A stretch of 5,932 nt of DNA from Candidatus Glassiibacteriota bacterium (GCA_016934095.1 JAFGTO010000395.1:1-5932), one strand, 5' to 3'; positions 1-5,372 are shown, numbered from the stretch's first letter. Program-made: numbers and translations. The notes: generated from the sequence alone by a model not told the origin.

Positions 1-1
1 C

Positions 2-79
2 TCGCCGCGGCGCTATGAAAAATATTACGCCCACACCTTTCCCGCCCGGGCCATGCAAGTGGAGCTGGAATCCCTCTGA
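2..79 (+). CDS. C-terminal end of an unidentified upstream protein (partial)
   Basis: A reading frame is open from the left edge to a TGA at 77-79 and gives 25 residues ending in MQVELESL. The third codon position is mostly G or C (about 18 of 25), as in the genes further right, and the composition (aromatics, Glu, Arg, Ala) looks like real protein. The tail is too short to assign to a family and I do not recognise it. It lies on the same strand as everything else, about 500 bases before the next gene, so it probably ends a separate transcription unit. The terminator-like hairpin at 220-244 could be its terminator. It could also be chance read-through of a non-coding edge. Confidence 0.42.
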   Translation, partial: SPRRYEKYYAHTFPARAMQVELESL

Positions 80-111
80 GTCCGCGCCCGGGCAAAGAGG
101 CAACCCAATCA

Positions 112-328
112 AGGGGCGCACACAGGGGGTGCGCCCCTACGGGTGGGATGGCGGGGCTTCTGTGCCCGGATTACACACCCCGCCTGCCTGCGTCAGCCTG
201 CCGGCTGGCAGGGCAGGCACCCCTCTTGGCAGAGGGGACTTTTTCGACCACGCCCGGGATCATAATACTACCCAAGCACGTGCGAAACTGCGACATCGTA
301 TTCTGCCGTAGGGGCGAGGCATGCCTCG
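112..328. repeat. Compound inverted-repeat element of the GTAGGGGCG type
   Basis: Two palindromic units flank a core of about 160 bases. The left unit is a perfect 10-bp stem, 112-121 with 129-138, around a 7-nt loop. The right unit is a perfect 14-bp palindrome at 315-328 (CGAGGCATGCCTCG). The two are also related to each other: 132-142 is the exact reverse complement of 306-316 (CCGTAGGGGCG), so the element has 11-bp inverted arms facing inward. No transposase is present. From memory, GTAGGGGCG palindromes occur as dispersed intergenic repeats in several environmental bacterial genomes, but I cannot confirm copy number here. It could be a degraded MITE-like unit or two independent palindromic repeats. 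Confidence 0.45.
220..244 (+). terminator. Probable Rho-independent terminator inside the repeat element
   Basis: A perfect 7-bp stem (220-226 with 231-237, CCCCTCT/AGAGGGG) closes a 4-nt loop and is followed two bases later by five T residues (240-244). It lies about 140 bases after the upstream stop codon, so it would leave a long 3' tail, but no nearer candidate is visible. A second possible stem just upstream (182-188 with 212-218, GCCTGCC/GGCAGGC) could stack on it. Confidence 0.5.
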
Positions 329-455
329 GCCGGGAGGGTGTGGCGGAGCCTTTGTGCCTTTGTGCCTGCCTTTCCCTGTGCCTTTTCTCATTCCTGCCTG
401 TTAACATTCCCCGGGCCGGCTGTGAGGCGGCAGGATCATACCTGAGAAATTTTTC

Positions 456-483
456 TTGCAAAAAACTACAATTACGATAAATT
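456..483 (+). promoter_or_regulatory. Tentative sigma70-type promoter for the cold-shock gene
   Basis: TTGCAA at 456-461 could serve as a -35 element, with TAAATT at 478-483 as a -10 at 16-bp spacing. Each matches the consensus at four of six positions, so the call rests mainly on position: this is the only AT-rich patch between the GC-rich repeat and the cold-shock gene. Transcription would start near 490 and leave a leader of about 90 nt, a length that fits the long 5' leaders known for cspA-type genes. Confidence 0.3.
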
Positions 484-493
484 TATGCTTATG

Positions 494-550
494 AGGCGGT
501 ATTAGCCGCCGACCTGTCGTTTTTGCCGATGCAGTTGCTGCGTAGGCGGT
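494..550 (+). promoter_or_regulatory. Structured 5' leader of the cold-shock gene with competing hairpins
   Basis: CCGCC at 506-510 can pair with GGCGG at 495-499 or with the identical GGCGG at 545-549. Both copies sit inside the direct repeat AGGCGGT (494-500 and 544-550), so the pairings exclude one another. A third stem, 525-534 with 538-547 (inner GCAG/CTGC, outer GCC/GGC, one mismatch), competes with the long-range pairing. A T-run at 520-524 lies between. Known cspA leaders switch structure with temperature. That this leader does so is inference from the pairings alone. Confidence 0.35.
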
Positions 551-565
551 TCTCTCAATACACGC

Positions 566-571
566 AAGGAG
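566..571 (+). promoter_or_regulatory. Ribosome binding site of the cold-shock gene
   Basis: AAGGAG lies nine bases before the ATG at 581, close to ideal strength and spacing. It fixes the start codon. It lies 16 bases after the possible switch hairpin, so leader folding could affect its access. Confidence 0.85.
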
Positions 572-580
572 TAATCCAGT

Positions 581-787
581 ATGGCGCGTGGAAAAGTCAA
601 ATGGTTCAATGAGGTCAAGGGTTTTGGTTTTATTGAACAGGAAGATGGAGCGGATGTTTTCGTCCACTATTCCGCGATCAACGTGGAGGGTTTCAAATCG
701 CTCCATGAAAACCAGAAAGTGGAATTCGAGATAGTGGAAGGCCCCAAGGGACTGCAGGCCTCCAATGTCACTCCGATAGAGGAATGA
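581..787 (+). CDS. CspA-family cold-shock protein
   Basis: This is a complete 68-residue single-domain protein, the usual length of the family. It folds as a five-stranded OB barrel that binds single-stranded RNA and DNA without strong sequence preference, and family members act as RNA chaperones or transcription antiterminators in the cytoplasm. The RNP1 motif is KGFGFI at residues 13-18 and RNP2 is VFVH at 26-29. The opening GKVKWFN at 4-10 supplies the usual surface aromatics Trp8 and Phe9 beside Phe15, Phe17 and Phe27. The C-terminal GLQASNVTP segment (57-65) is also typical. The gene is flanked by its own leader and a strong terminator, so it is monocistronic. Its codons are less GC-rich than those of the neighbours, which suits a highly expressed small gene. 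Whether it is cold-induced or constitutive cannot be told from the protein. Confidence 0.97.
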   Translation: MARGKVKWFNEVKGFGFIEQEDGADVFVHYSAINVEGFKSLHENQKVEFEIVEGPKGLQASNVTPIEE

Positions 788-811
788 AAATAACCGCTTT
801 CCAGCCACATG

Positions 812-847
812 ACCCTCGGCAAGTCCTGCTTGCGGAGGGTTTTTTTT
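812..847 (+). terminator. Strong Rho-independent terminator of the cold-shock gene
   Basis: The arms 812-823 and 829-840 pair over their full length except for one G-G mismatch (818/834). They are an outer ACCCTC/GAGGGT and an inner GCAAG/CTTGC, closing a 5-nt loop. T residues run unbroken from 840 to 847. It begins 25 bases after the cold-shock stop codon. Because it covers the first codons of the frame that runs on into the downstream pterin synthase, it also shows that the synthase cannot start upstream near 809. Confidence 0.92.
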
Positions 848-853
848 CGCGGG

Positions 854-900
854 CGGCCAGGCCCGGCAGGCGAAGCGGCAGGGAACATCCGGCCTGGCCG
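854..900. repeat. Perfect 10-bp inverted repeat upstream of the pterin synthase pair
   Basis: 854-863 (CGGCCAGGCC) is the exact reverse complement of 891-900, with a 27-base loop. It starts seven bases after the cold-shock terminator and lies about 65 bases before the pterin synthase start. It has no T-run after it, so it does not look like a second terminator. It may be a transcript stem or an operator-type palindrome, since a -10-like TACAAT follows at 906-911. In DNA this GC-rich, some chance pairing is expected. Confidence 0.4.
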
Positions 901-905
901 GGGTT

Positions 906-911
906 TACAAT
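906..911 (+). promoter_or_regulatory. Possible -10 element for the pterin synthase pair
   Basis: TACAAT matches the TATAAT consensus at five of six positions and is the only AT-rich hexamer between the cold-shock terminator and the pterin synthase start. No convincing -35 is found 16-18 bases upstream, where the right arm of the 854-900 inverted repeat begins. A promoter is needed somewhere here because of the terminator just before. Placement at this hexamer is tentative. Confidence 0.28.
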
Positions 912-964
912 CCGTGGCCGGCCGCAAGAAACGCAACCTTTTCCAGCGGAGTATCGGGGGAACG

Positions 965-1372
965 ATGGTCTATCTTACCAGGGCGGCAGCTTTCTGCGCC
1001 TCCCACCGCTACCACAACCCGGACCTCTCGGCTGAGGATAACCGGAAGCTTTTCGGCAAGTGCAACTACCCGCACGGCCACGGCCATAACTACGTGGTCG
1101 AGGTCGCTGTGGCCGGTGAGCCGGACCCCGTAACCGGCATGGTGATAAACCTGAGCGAGCTGGACAAGGTGATCGAGCGGGCGGTGATAGAGCCGCTGGA
1201 CCACCGCCACCTTAACCTGGATGTCCCGGAGTTCGAGCGCAGGATCCCCACCACCGAGAACCTGGCGCGCTTCATCTGGGACAGCCTGGCGCAGGAGCTC
1301 GAGGGATGCAGCCTGCACCGGGTCCGTCTTTACGAGTCTCCCGACCTGTACGTGGACTACCTTGGAGAGTGA
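965..1372 (+). CDS. 6-pyruvoyl-tetrahydropterin synthase / QueD family protein, first of a tandem pair
   Basis: This 135-residue enzyme belongs to the family that turns 7,8-dihydroneopterin triphosphate into 6-pyruvoyl-tetrahydropterin (PTPS) or 6-carboxy-tetrahydropterin (QueD, queuosine pathway). Zinc ligands are His14 (in ASHRY), His39 and His41. The catalytic Cys33 stands in a C-x5-HGH motif, with Asp79-His80 and the pterin-anchoring Glu124. These align without gaps to rat PTPS at a constant offset of nine, as I recall that sequence (Cys42, His48, His50, Asp88, His89, Glu133). GKCN, GHGHNY, DPVTGM and TTEN look strikingly like the animal enzyme, whereas E. coli QueD has C-x3-HGH. I therefore lean to the PTPS-II type. 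The product is unproven, and no queuosine, folate or biopterin partner gene is in the window. The ATG at 965 is chosen because a G-rich ribosome site (955-960) precedes it and the upstream terminator excludes a longer form. Confidence 0.9.
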   Translation: MVYLTRAAAFCASHRYHNPDLSAEDNRKLFGKCNYPHGHGHNYVVEVAVAGEPDPVTGMVINLSELDKVIERAVIEPLDHRHLNLDVPEFERRIPTTENLARFIWDSLAQELEGCSLHRVRLYESPDLYVDYLGE

Positions 1373-1780
1373 ATGGGCGAGTGCCTGCTGACATTCAGCC
1401 TGAGGTTTTATACCAGCCACCGGCTGTCCAGCCCCTTTCTCGACGAGCGGCAAAACCGTGAAGTCTACGGCAAGTGCGCCAACCCGAGGGGGCACGGCCA
1501 CGACTACGTGGTCTCGATCACCCTGAAAGGCAGCCCCGCAGCGGAGTCCGGGCTGCTGATGCCGCGGCGGCGGATGCTGCTCACTGCCCGCCGGGCCCTG
1601 TCGCCCGTGCTGGACCACCGCTGCCTCAACCAGGAGCTGGGAGAGGATTTCATCACCACCGGAGAGAACATTGTCAGGCTGCTCTGGGACAAACTCAAAG
1701 ACAAGTTCCCACCCTGCACCCTGCAACGGGTCCGCCTGCAGGAGACTCCAAAAAACTTCTTTGCCTATTACGGCCCCTGA
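1373..1780 (+). CDS. Second, divergent 6-pyruvoyl-tetrahydropterin synthase / QueD family paralogue
   Basis: This is also 135 residues and clearly a paralogue of the gene before it. The ATG abuts the previous TGA with no gap, and GGAGAG (1364-1369) lies inside the end of the first gene, so translation is probably coupled. The recognised catalytic set is kept: His16, His41 and His43 for zinc, Cys35 in C-x5-HGH, Asp81-His82 and Glu124. GKCANPRGHGHDY and LDHRCLN are the best matches to the family. Two parts differ. The conserved stretch after the turn Gly (VINLSEL in copy one) is replaced by a basic one, LLMPRRRM (61-68), and the TTEN motif has a one-residue insertion (TTGEN, 95-99). An active enzyme with altered substrate or product, or a partner in a mixed oligomer, is possible. 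Family members usually form trimers stacked into hexamers. Function is assigned by family only. Confidence 0.88.
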   Translation: MGECLLTFSLRFYTSHRLSSPFLDERQNREVYGKCANPRGHGHDYVVSITLKGSPAAESGLLMPRRRMLLTARRALSPVLDHRCLNQELGEDFITTGENIVRLLWDKLKDKFPPCTLQRVRLQETPKNFFAYYGP

Positions 1781-1793
1781 ATTAAATTTATCC

Positions 1794-1839
1794 TTCCGGC
1801 GGTGCGGGTATGCGGCAGGCACCGCCAATTCCGCCGGAA
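1794..1839 (+). repeat. Two mutually exclusive stems after the pterin synthase genes
   Basis: 1794-1802 (TTCCGGCGG) pairs perfectly with 1831-1839, while the overlapping 1798-1805 (GGCGGTGC) pairs perfectly with 1819-1826. The shared bases 1798-1802 can join only one stem at a time. The structure lies 14 bases after the stop codon and 14 bases before the terminator hairpin. It may simply stabilise the 3' end of the mRNA. A switching role would be inference. Confidence 0.45.
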
Positions 1840-1852
1840 AGCTGATGCGGAT

Positions 1853-1871
1853 ACCCCATTTGGGGTTTTTT
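1853..1871 (+). terminator. Rho-independent terminator of the pterin synthase pair
   Basis: A short stem of five pairs (ACCCC 1853-1857 with GGGGT 1862-1866) closes the loop ATTT and runs directly into six T residues (1866-1871). The stem is short but GC-rich, and the T-run is uninterrupted. It lies about 75 bases after the second synthase stop codon and separates that unit from the ABC exporter operon. Confidence 0.65.
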
Positions 1872-1948
1872 ACCGCCAAACCCCGGCCGGGCGCGGAGCA
1901 GGCAGACAGCCTCGCAGGAGTTATCTCTTTAATAAACAACAAGTTAGA

Positions 1949-2014
1949 TTGATATCAAGCTGCCGCTCATCCTGGTACGAACCTTGTATACTGTTAGCAG
2001 GATGAGGCCGCAGC
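1949..2014. promoter_or_regulatory. Palindrome array around a -10-like element upstream of the ABC exporter operon
   Basis: TTGATATCAA at 1949-1958 is a perfect 10-bp palindrome. It is joined directly to a long imperfect inverted repeat. 1966-1974 (CTCATCCTG) pairs exactly with 1998-2006, and 1959-1963 (GCTGC) pairs exactly with 2010-2014, with a small internal loop between the two stems. The 23-base centre (1975-1997) contains TATACT at 1987-1992, a five-of-six match to a sigma70 -10. No good -35 is found at normal spacing, which could mean activator dependence or a chance match. Symmetric arms on both sides of a -10 look like an operator, but an RNA hairpin is equally possible. Confidence 0.4.
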
Positions 2015-2048
2015 AAGCCTTCCGCCGGATTGAACGGAACAAACCTTC

Positions 2049-2054
2049 AAGGAG
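2049..2054 (+). promoter_or_regulatory. Ribosome binding site of the ABC ATPase gene
   Basis: AAGGAG is followed by the ATG at 2065 after ten bases, at the long end of normal spacing. A second purine run, AAAGG at 2055-2059, lies closer and may help. No other in-frame start nearby fits as well. Confidence 0.75.
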
Positions 2055-2064
2055 AAAGGTCTAG

Positions 2065-3006
2065 ATGATCGAACTTCAGGGTGTTAACAAGTTTTTCGGC
2101 AGCTTCCACGTACTCAAGGACATCTCGTTCAAGGTCAACAAGGGCGAGATAGTCGGTTTCCTGGGCCCCAACGGTGCCGGGAAGACCACTTCCCTGCGCA
2201 TTCTCAACGGTTTCCTGCCGGCGACCACTGGCAGGGCGGTGGTGGCGGGCTATGACATCTCCAGCCAGGCCATGGAAGTCAAGCGCCGGATCGGGTACCT
2301 GCCGGAGAATGTCTCTCTTTACAAGGACATGACCGTGGGCGAATACCTCGCTTTCGTGGCGGAGGCCAAGCGGGTGCCCCGCAGGCAGCGCGCCGAGCGG
2401 GTCCAGCGGGTCAGCCGGCAATGCGCTGTCGAAAAAGTACGCAACCGCCTGATCGGCAGCCTGTCCAAGGGCTACCAGCAGCGGGTCGGCCTGGCCCAGG
2501 CGATCATCAACGACCCCCAGGTGCTGCTGATGGACGAGCCGACCACCGGGCTGGACCCGGCGCAGATCGTCGAAATCCGCGAGCTGATCAAATCCCTTGC
2601 CGGCGAGCATACTATCATGCTCAGCACCCACATCCTGCCCGAGGTAAGCGCTGTCTGCAACCGGGTGATCATTATCAACGAGGGCCGGATCGCGGCCGAG
2701 GACTCGCTGGAAAACCTGACCGGCTCCTCAGGCAAGGGCGCCACGGTGATAGCCCGGGTCCAGGGTGAGCTCAAGGACTTGAAAGAGAAGCTCTCGCGCA
2801 CCCCGGGCGTGGTCTCGGTGCGCGAAGCCGGCCAGCCGGCCGGCGAGGAGGCCATCGACCTGATTGTCGCCGCCGAGAGCGGCAGCGACATCCGCCGGGC
2901 CGTTGCCGAGACCGTGGTGGGAGCAGGCTGCGGGCTGCTGGAGCTGAGACCGGTCCGGCTGAGCCTGGAAGAGATTTTCATGCAAACCATCACCAAACAG
3001 GGATAG
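2065..3006 (+). CDS. ABC transporter ATP-binding protein, GldA-like
   Basis: This 313-residue cytoplasmic ATPase would power the ABC-2 permease encoded next. The nucleotide-binding domain is complete: Walker A GPNGAGKTT at 34-42, signature LSKGYQQR at 133-140, Walker B VLLMDEP at 153-159, D-loop GLDP at 162-165 and H-loop His189. Where most ABC proteins have the Q-loop Gln there is Glu81 (GYLPEN), followed by PLY-like SLYKDMTV. From memory, the Glu is usual in the GldA and related exporter ATPases. Residues from about 195 to 313 form a C-terminal extension with an alpha/beta look, similar to the domain after many ABC-2 exporter ATPases. In Flavobacterium, GldA with GldF and GldG is needed for gliding. 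That role should not be carried over here, since similar operons occur widely and no gliding gene is visible. Confidence 0.93.
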   Translation: MIELQGVNKFFGSFHVLKDISFKVNKGEIVGFLGPNGAGKTTSLRILNGFLPATTGRAVVAGYDISSQAMEVKRRIGYLPENVSLYKDMTVGEYLAFVAEAKRVPRRQRAERVQRVSRQCAVEKVRNRLIGSLSKGYQQRVGLAQAIINDPQVLLMDEPTTGLDPAQIVEIRELIKSLAGEHTIMLSTHILPEVSAVCNRVIIINEGRIAAEDSLENLTGSSGKGATVIARVQGELKDLKEKLSRTPGVVSVREAGQPAGEEAIDLIVAAESGSDIRRAVAETVVGAGCGLLELRPVRLSLEEIFMQTITKQG

Positions 3007-3018
3007 GAGAAAGAGCTA

Positions 3019-3762
3019 ATGAATTTTCTGCCGGTTTACAAACGGGAGCTCCGGAGCTATTTCACCTCTCCGATCGCCTACGTGGTGCTCACTTTTTTTA
3101 TCCTGCTGACCAGTTTCTTCTTCTATGTCTTTATCAGCGAGTTCTCCCAGGCCTCGATGTCGCCCTCGCCCTACGGGCCGCGCAACCTCAATGTCACCAT
3201 CCACGTGCTGAGACCCCTGCTCGGCAACATCAGCGTGATCATGCTCTTCGTCATGCCGCTGATCACCATGAAACCATTCTCCGAGGAGCGCAAGAGCGGC
3301 ACCATCGAGCTGCTGCTGACCTACCCGCTGAGCGACCTCGAGGTGCTGATGGGCAAGTTCTTCGCCGCCTTCACCCTGTTCCTGAGCATGCTCGCCCTCA
3401 CCCTGGTCTACCCGCTGTTCATGGTCCTGCACAGCCAGCCCGAGCCGGGGACCCTGTTAAGCGGCTACCTGGGCCTGCTCCTGATGGCGGCCGCCTTCAT
3501 GTCGCTGGGCATCTTCATCTCCTCGCTGACCGAGAACCAGTTGGTGGCCGCAGTGGCCACTTTCGCCATACTGCTGATCCTCTGGATCATCCGCTGGGTC
3601 GGTCCCAACGAGCTGGTGCGCCACCTGTCGATCCTGGAGCATTTCAACAACTTCTCCGAAGGGCTGATCGATACCCGCGATATTGTCTATTACCTGAGTT
3701 TTACCATACTCTGGCTGTTTATGACCCTTCGGGTGCTGGAATCCAAAAAGTGGAGGAGTTAG
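3019..3762 (+). CDS. ABC-2 type permease, GldF-like
   Basis: This is a 247-residue inner-membrane protein with about six membrane helices, near residues 19-40, 67-84, 112-137, 148-170, 173-194 and 221-240. It begins with a short basic amphipathic stretch (YKRELRSYFTSP), typical of ABC-2 permeases. The loop after the second helix, FSEERKSGTIELLLTYPLS (87-105), is the conserved cytoplasmic region of this family, and the LEHFNNFSEGLIDTRDIVYY segment (206-225) closely matches GldF and related permeases as I recall them. The gene starts 12 bases after the ATPase stop codon, with AGGAG at 3005-3009 overlapping that stop. It should form the translocation path, either as a homodimer or with the next gene's product. 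The substrate is unknown. Confidence 0.92.
   Translation: MNFLPVYKRELRSYFTSPIAYVVLTFFILLTSFFFYVFISEFSQASMSPSPYGPRNLNVTIHVLRPLLGNISVIMLFVMPLITMKPFSEERKSGTIELLLTYPLSDLEVLMGKFFAAFTLFLSMLALTLVYPLFMVLHSQPEPGTLLSGYLGLLLMAAAFMSLGIFISSLTENQLVAAVATFAILLILWIIRWVGPNELVRHLSILEHFNNFSEGLIDTRDIVYYLSFTILWLFMTLRVLESKKWRS
3752..3758 (+). promoter_or_regulatory. Ribosome binding site that decides the start of the GldG-like gene
   Basis: GGAGGAG lies in the last codons of the permease gene, nine bases before the ATG at 3768. A GTG at 3750 in the same frame would put this site inside the coding sequence and has no ribosome site of its own, so the ATG is preferred. Confidence 0.8.
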
Positions 3763-3767
3763 CGCAG

Positions 3768-5372
3768 ATGGCCACTAAAAAGTTTATCCTCTTCATTCTC
3801 GGAATAGTGCTTGTCCTGGCCGCGGCCATCCTGCAAAGAGTCCAGGCGGCTTCCTGGCTGCTGCAGGCGGCGTTCTACCTGCCGGGCGCGGCCTCGCTCA
3901 CCGCTTACGCCTGGATCAACCGGCAGGAGCTGGTCCTGCTGTTCGGCCGCCGCTCCACGCGGCACGGGATGGTCTCGGCGGTCTACATCCTGATCTTTGT
4001 CGGCATCCTGGTACTGGTGGGGCTTTTCAGCCGGAAGCACCACCACCGCTGGGACCTGACCAAAAACAAGACCCACAGCGTGTCGCTGGAGACCCGCCAG
4101 CAGCTCGAGCGCCTGGACCGCGACACCCTGGACCTGATGCTCTACGCTTTCTACCGGGGAGATTCCGAGCTGAGGGACAAGGAACAGTTCACCGACCTGC
4201 TAGAGACCTACTCGCTCTACAGCGAGCGTTTCAAGTACAAGCTGACCGACCTCGACCGCAACCCCCTGCTCGCCCTGCAGCTCGGCATTACCAGCACCAG
4301 CACGGTAATCCTCACCTACGGGGAGAACCAGGAAAAAATCTACTCTGAGCAGGAAGCCAAGATCACCAATGCAATCTCCAAGCTGCTCGGCTCGGACACG
4401 CCGGGCATGCAAGGGGCGGTCTATTTCGTTACCGGGCACGGGGAGCCGAAACTCGAGGCGGGTTTCGGCGAGGAGGAAGAGCTGAGCTACTCCGAGGCCA
4501 AGGCAGCGATCGAGGAGCGTATCGGGCCGGTGCGCGAGCTGCTGACTACCGGCAAGCCGGTCCCGGACTCCTGCGAAATCCTGGTGGTTGCAGGCCCCAG
4601 AGTGGATTACCAGCCCGCCGAGCTCGAGAGCATAGCCGCCTACCTGGACCGTGGCGGCCGGGCGCTTTTCCTGATCGACCCCTTCCTGGCCGACAGCATG
4701 GCGGGGTTCCTCGGGCGCTACGGGATCGACCTGGGCCGGGACCTGGTTGTCGACCTGATGAACGCCACTATTATCAGCCCGTTCGTCTTCATTGCCAACA
4801 GCTATGAACCCCACGAGATCACCAAGTTCTTCGATGTCGCCACCATGTTCGGCATGGCGCGCTCGGTGCGGGCCGACAGCACACCGCCGCCGGGGGTGGA
4901 GGTCAAGGAATTTATCAAGACCAGCCAGATGAGCTATGCCGAAACCGACCTAGAGCTGATCCAGTACCAGCCCGAGGCGGTTTTCCACAAGGCTCAGGAT
5001 GAGGGCGCCGAAGTGCCCCTGGCCGTGGCCGCCACCATAGACCTCGACAGCTTCGCACCCGCCGCCGGAGAGCAAAGCGACTCGGCGGCCGCCGCCCGCG
5101 AAGCCAGGATCGTGGTGATCGGCGACCGGGACTTCATCGCCGACGGGCTGCTGGGCAAGTACGGCAACCGGGACCTGCTGCTCAACTGCCTGCGCTGGCT
5201 GCGCGGCCAGGCCGACCAGATAACCATCGCGGCCAAGGAGAGCGAAAACACGCCCCTGATCCTGAAAGACACCCAGCGCACCGTGATCCTGATGGTCACC
5301 CTGGTGGCTCTGCCCGGACTGGTCGTGCTCTGTGGCATTTTCGTCCGGGTCCGGCGGAGGGCCAGGCGATGA
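3768..5372 (+). CDS. GldG-like ABC transporter auxiliary membrane protein
   Basis: This 534-residue protein belongs to the Gldg / ABC_transp_aux type found beside GldA/GldF-like pairs. There are three predicted N-terminal helices (about 5-22, 31-50 and 68-88), a soluble domain of roughly 410 residues, and a C-terminal helix (505-526) with a very basic tail, RVRRRARR. Charge distribution fits an N-in topology with the big domain outside the cytoplasmic membrane. Family marks include WDLTKNKTHSVS just after the third helix (95-106), the TGHGEP motif at 222-227 and the Rossmann-like strand GGRALFLIDP at 296-305. The start is five bases after the permease stop codon, set by GGAGGAG at 3752-3758. 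Three N-terminal helices rather than the single one I recall for classical GldG may be a fused permease remnant. It probably forms part of the exporter complex. No enzyme activity is evident. Confidence 0.85.
   Translation: MATKKFILFILGIVLVLAAAILQRVQAASWLLQAAFYLPGAASLTAYAWINRQELVLLFGRRSTRHGMVSAVYILIFVGILVLVGLFSRKHHHRWDLTKNKTHSVSLETRQQLERLDRDTLDLMLYAFYRGDSELRDKEQFTDLLETYSLYSERFKYKLTDLDRNPLLALQLGITSTSTVILTYGENQEKIYSEQEAKITNAISKLLGSDTPGMQGAVYFVTGHGEPKLEAGFGEEEELSYSEAKAAIEERIGPVRELLTTGKPVPDSCEILVVAGPRVDYQPAELESIAAYLDRGGRALFLIDPFLADSMAGFLGRYGIDLGRDLVVDLMNATIISPFVFIANSYEPHEITKFFDVATMFGMARSVRADSTPPPGVEVKEFIKTSQMSYAETDLELIQYQPEAVFHKAQDEGAEVPLAVAATIDLDSFAPAAGEQSDSAAAAREARIVVIGDRDFIADGLLGKYGNRDLLLNCLRWLRGQADQITIAAKESENTPLILKDTQRTVILMVTLVALPGLVVLCGIFVRVRRRARR

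Larger units (their letters stand above)
80..580. other. Gene-free region of about 500 bases between the upstream gene and the cold-shock gene
   Basis: No frame here combines a plausible start, a ribosome binding site and protein-like composition. The open frames on both strands are rich in Pro, Arg, Cys and Gly, as expected from random GC-rich DNA. The region holds a repeat element (112-328), a terminator-like hairpin (220-244), a short tandem repeat of TTTGTGCC (351-358 and 359-366) inside a pyrimidine-rich strand (about 350-410), an AT-rich promoter-like patch (about 446-490) and a structured leader up to the cold-shock start codon. The change from GC-rich repeat to AT-rich patch near 445 suggests the regulatory region of the next gene starts there. 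Confidence 0.6.

Noticed and set aside
351..386. TTTGTGCC tandem copies as a possible repeat array
   Set aside because: There are only two exact 8-base copies plus a loose third partial match. No regular spacing or spacers suggest a CRISPR or functional array.
148..480. Open frames in the gene-free region (148-480 plus strand, 171-461 minus strand)
   Set aside because: They run through the palindromic repeat and the T-rich terminator, have no good ribosome site, and give Cys/Pro/Arg-rich translations unlike protein.
809..964. Upstream extension of the first pterin synthase to an ATG at 809
   Set aside because: The extra 52 codons would read through the cold-shock terminator (812-847) and the 854-900 hairpin. 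The domain begins right after the ATG at 965, which has a G-rich ribosome site.
905..1942. Long open frame of 345 codons on the minus strand across the pterin synthase pair
   Set aside because: It is antisense to two genes with intact active-site motifs, and its translation shows no domain and a biased Val/Ala/Gln/Arg composition typical of the reverse strand of GC-rich genes.
3750..3767. GTG start at 3750 for the GldG-like gene
   Set aside because: It would place the GGAGGAG ribosome site inside the coding region and has none of its own. The ATG at 3768 has ideal spacing.
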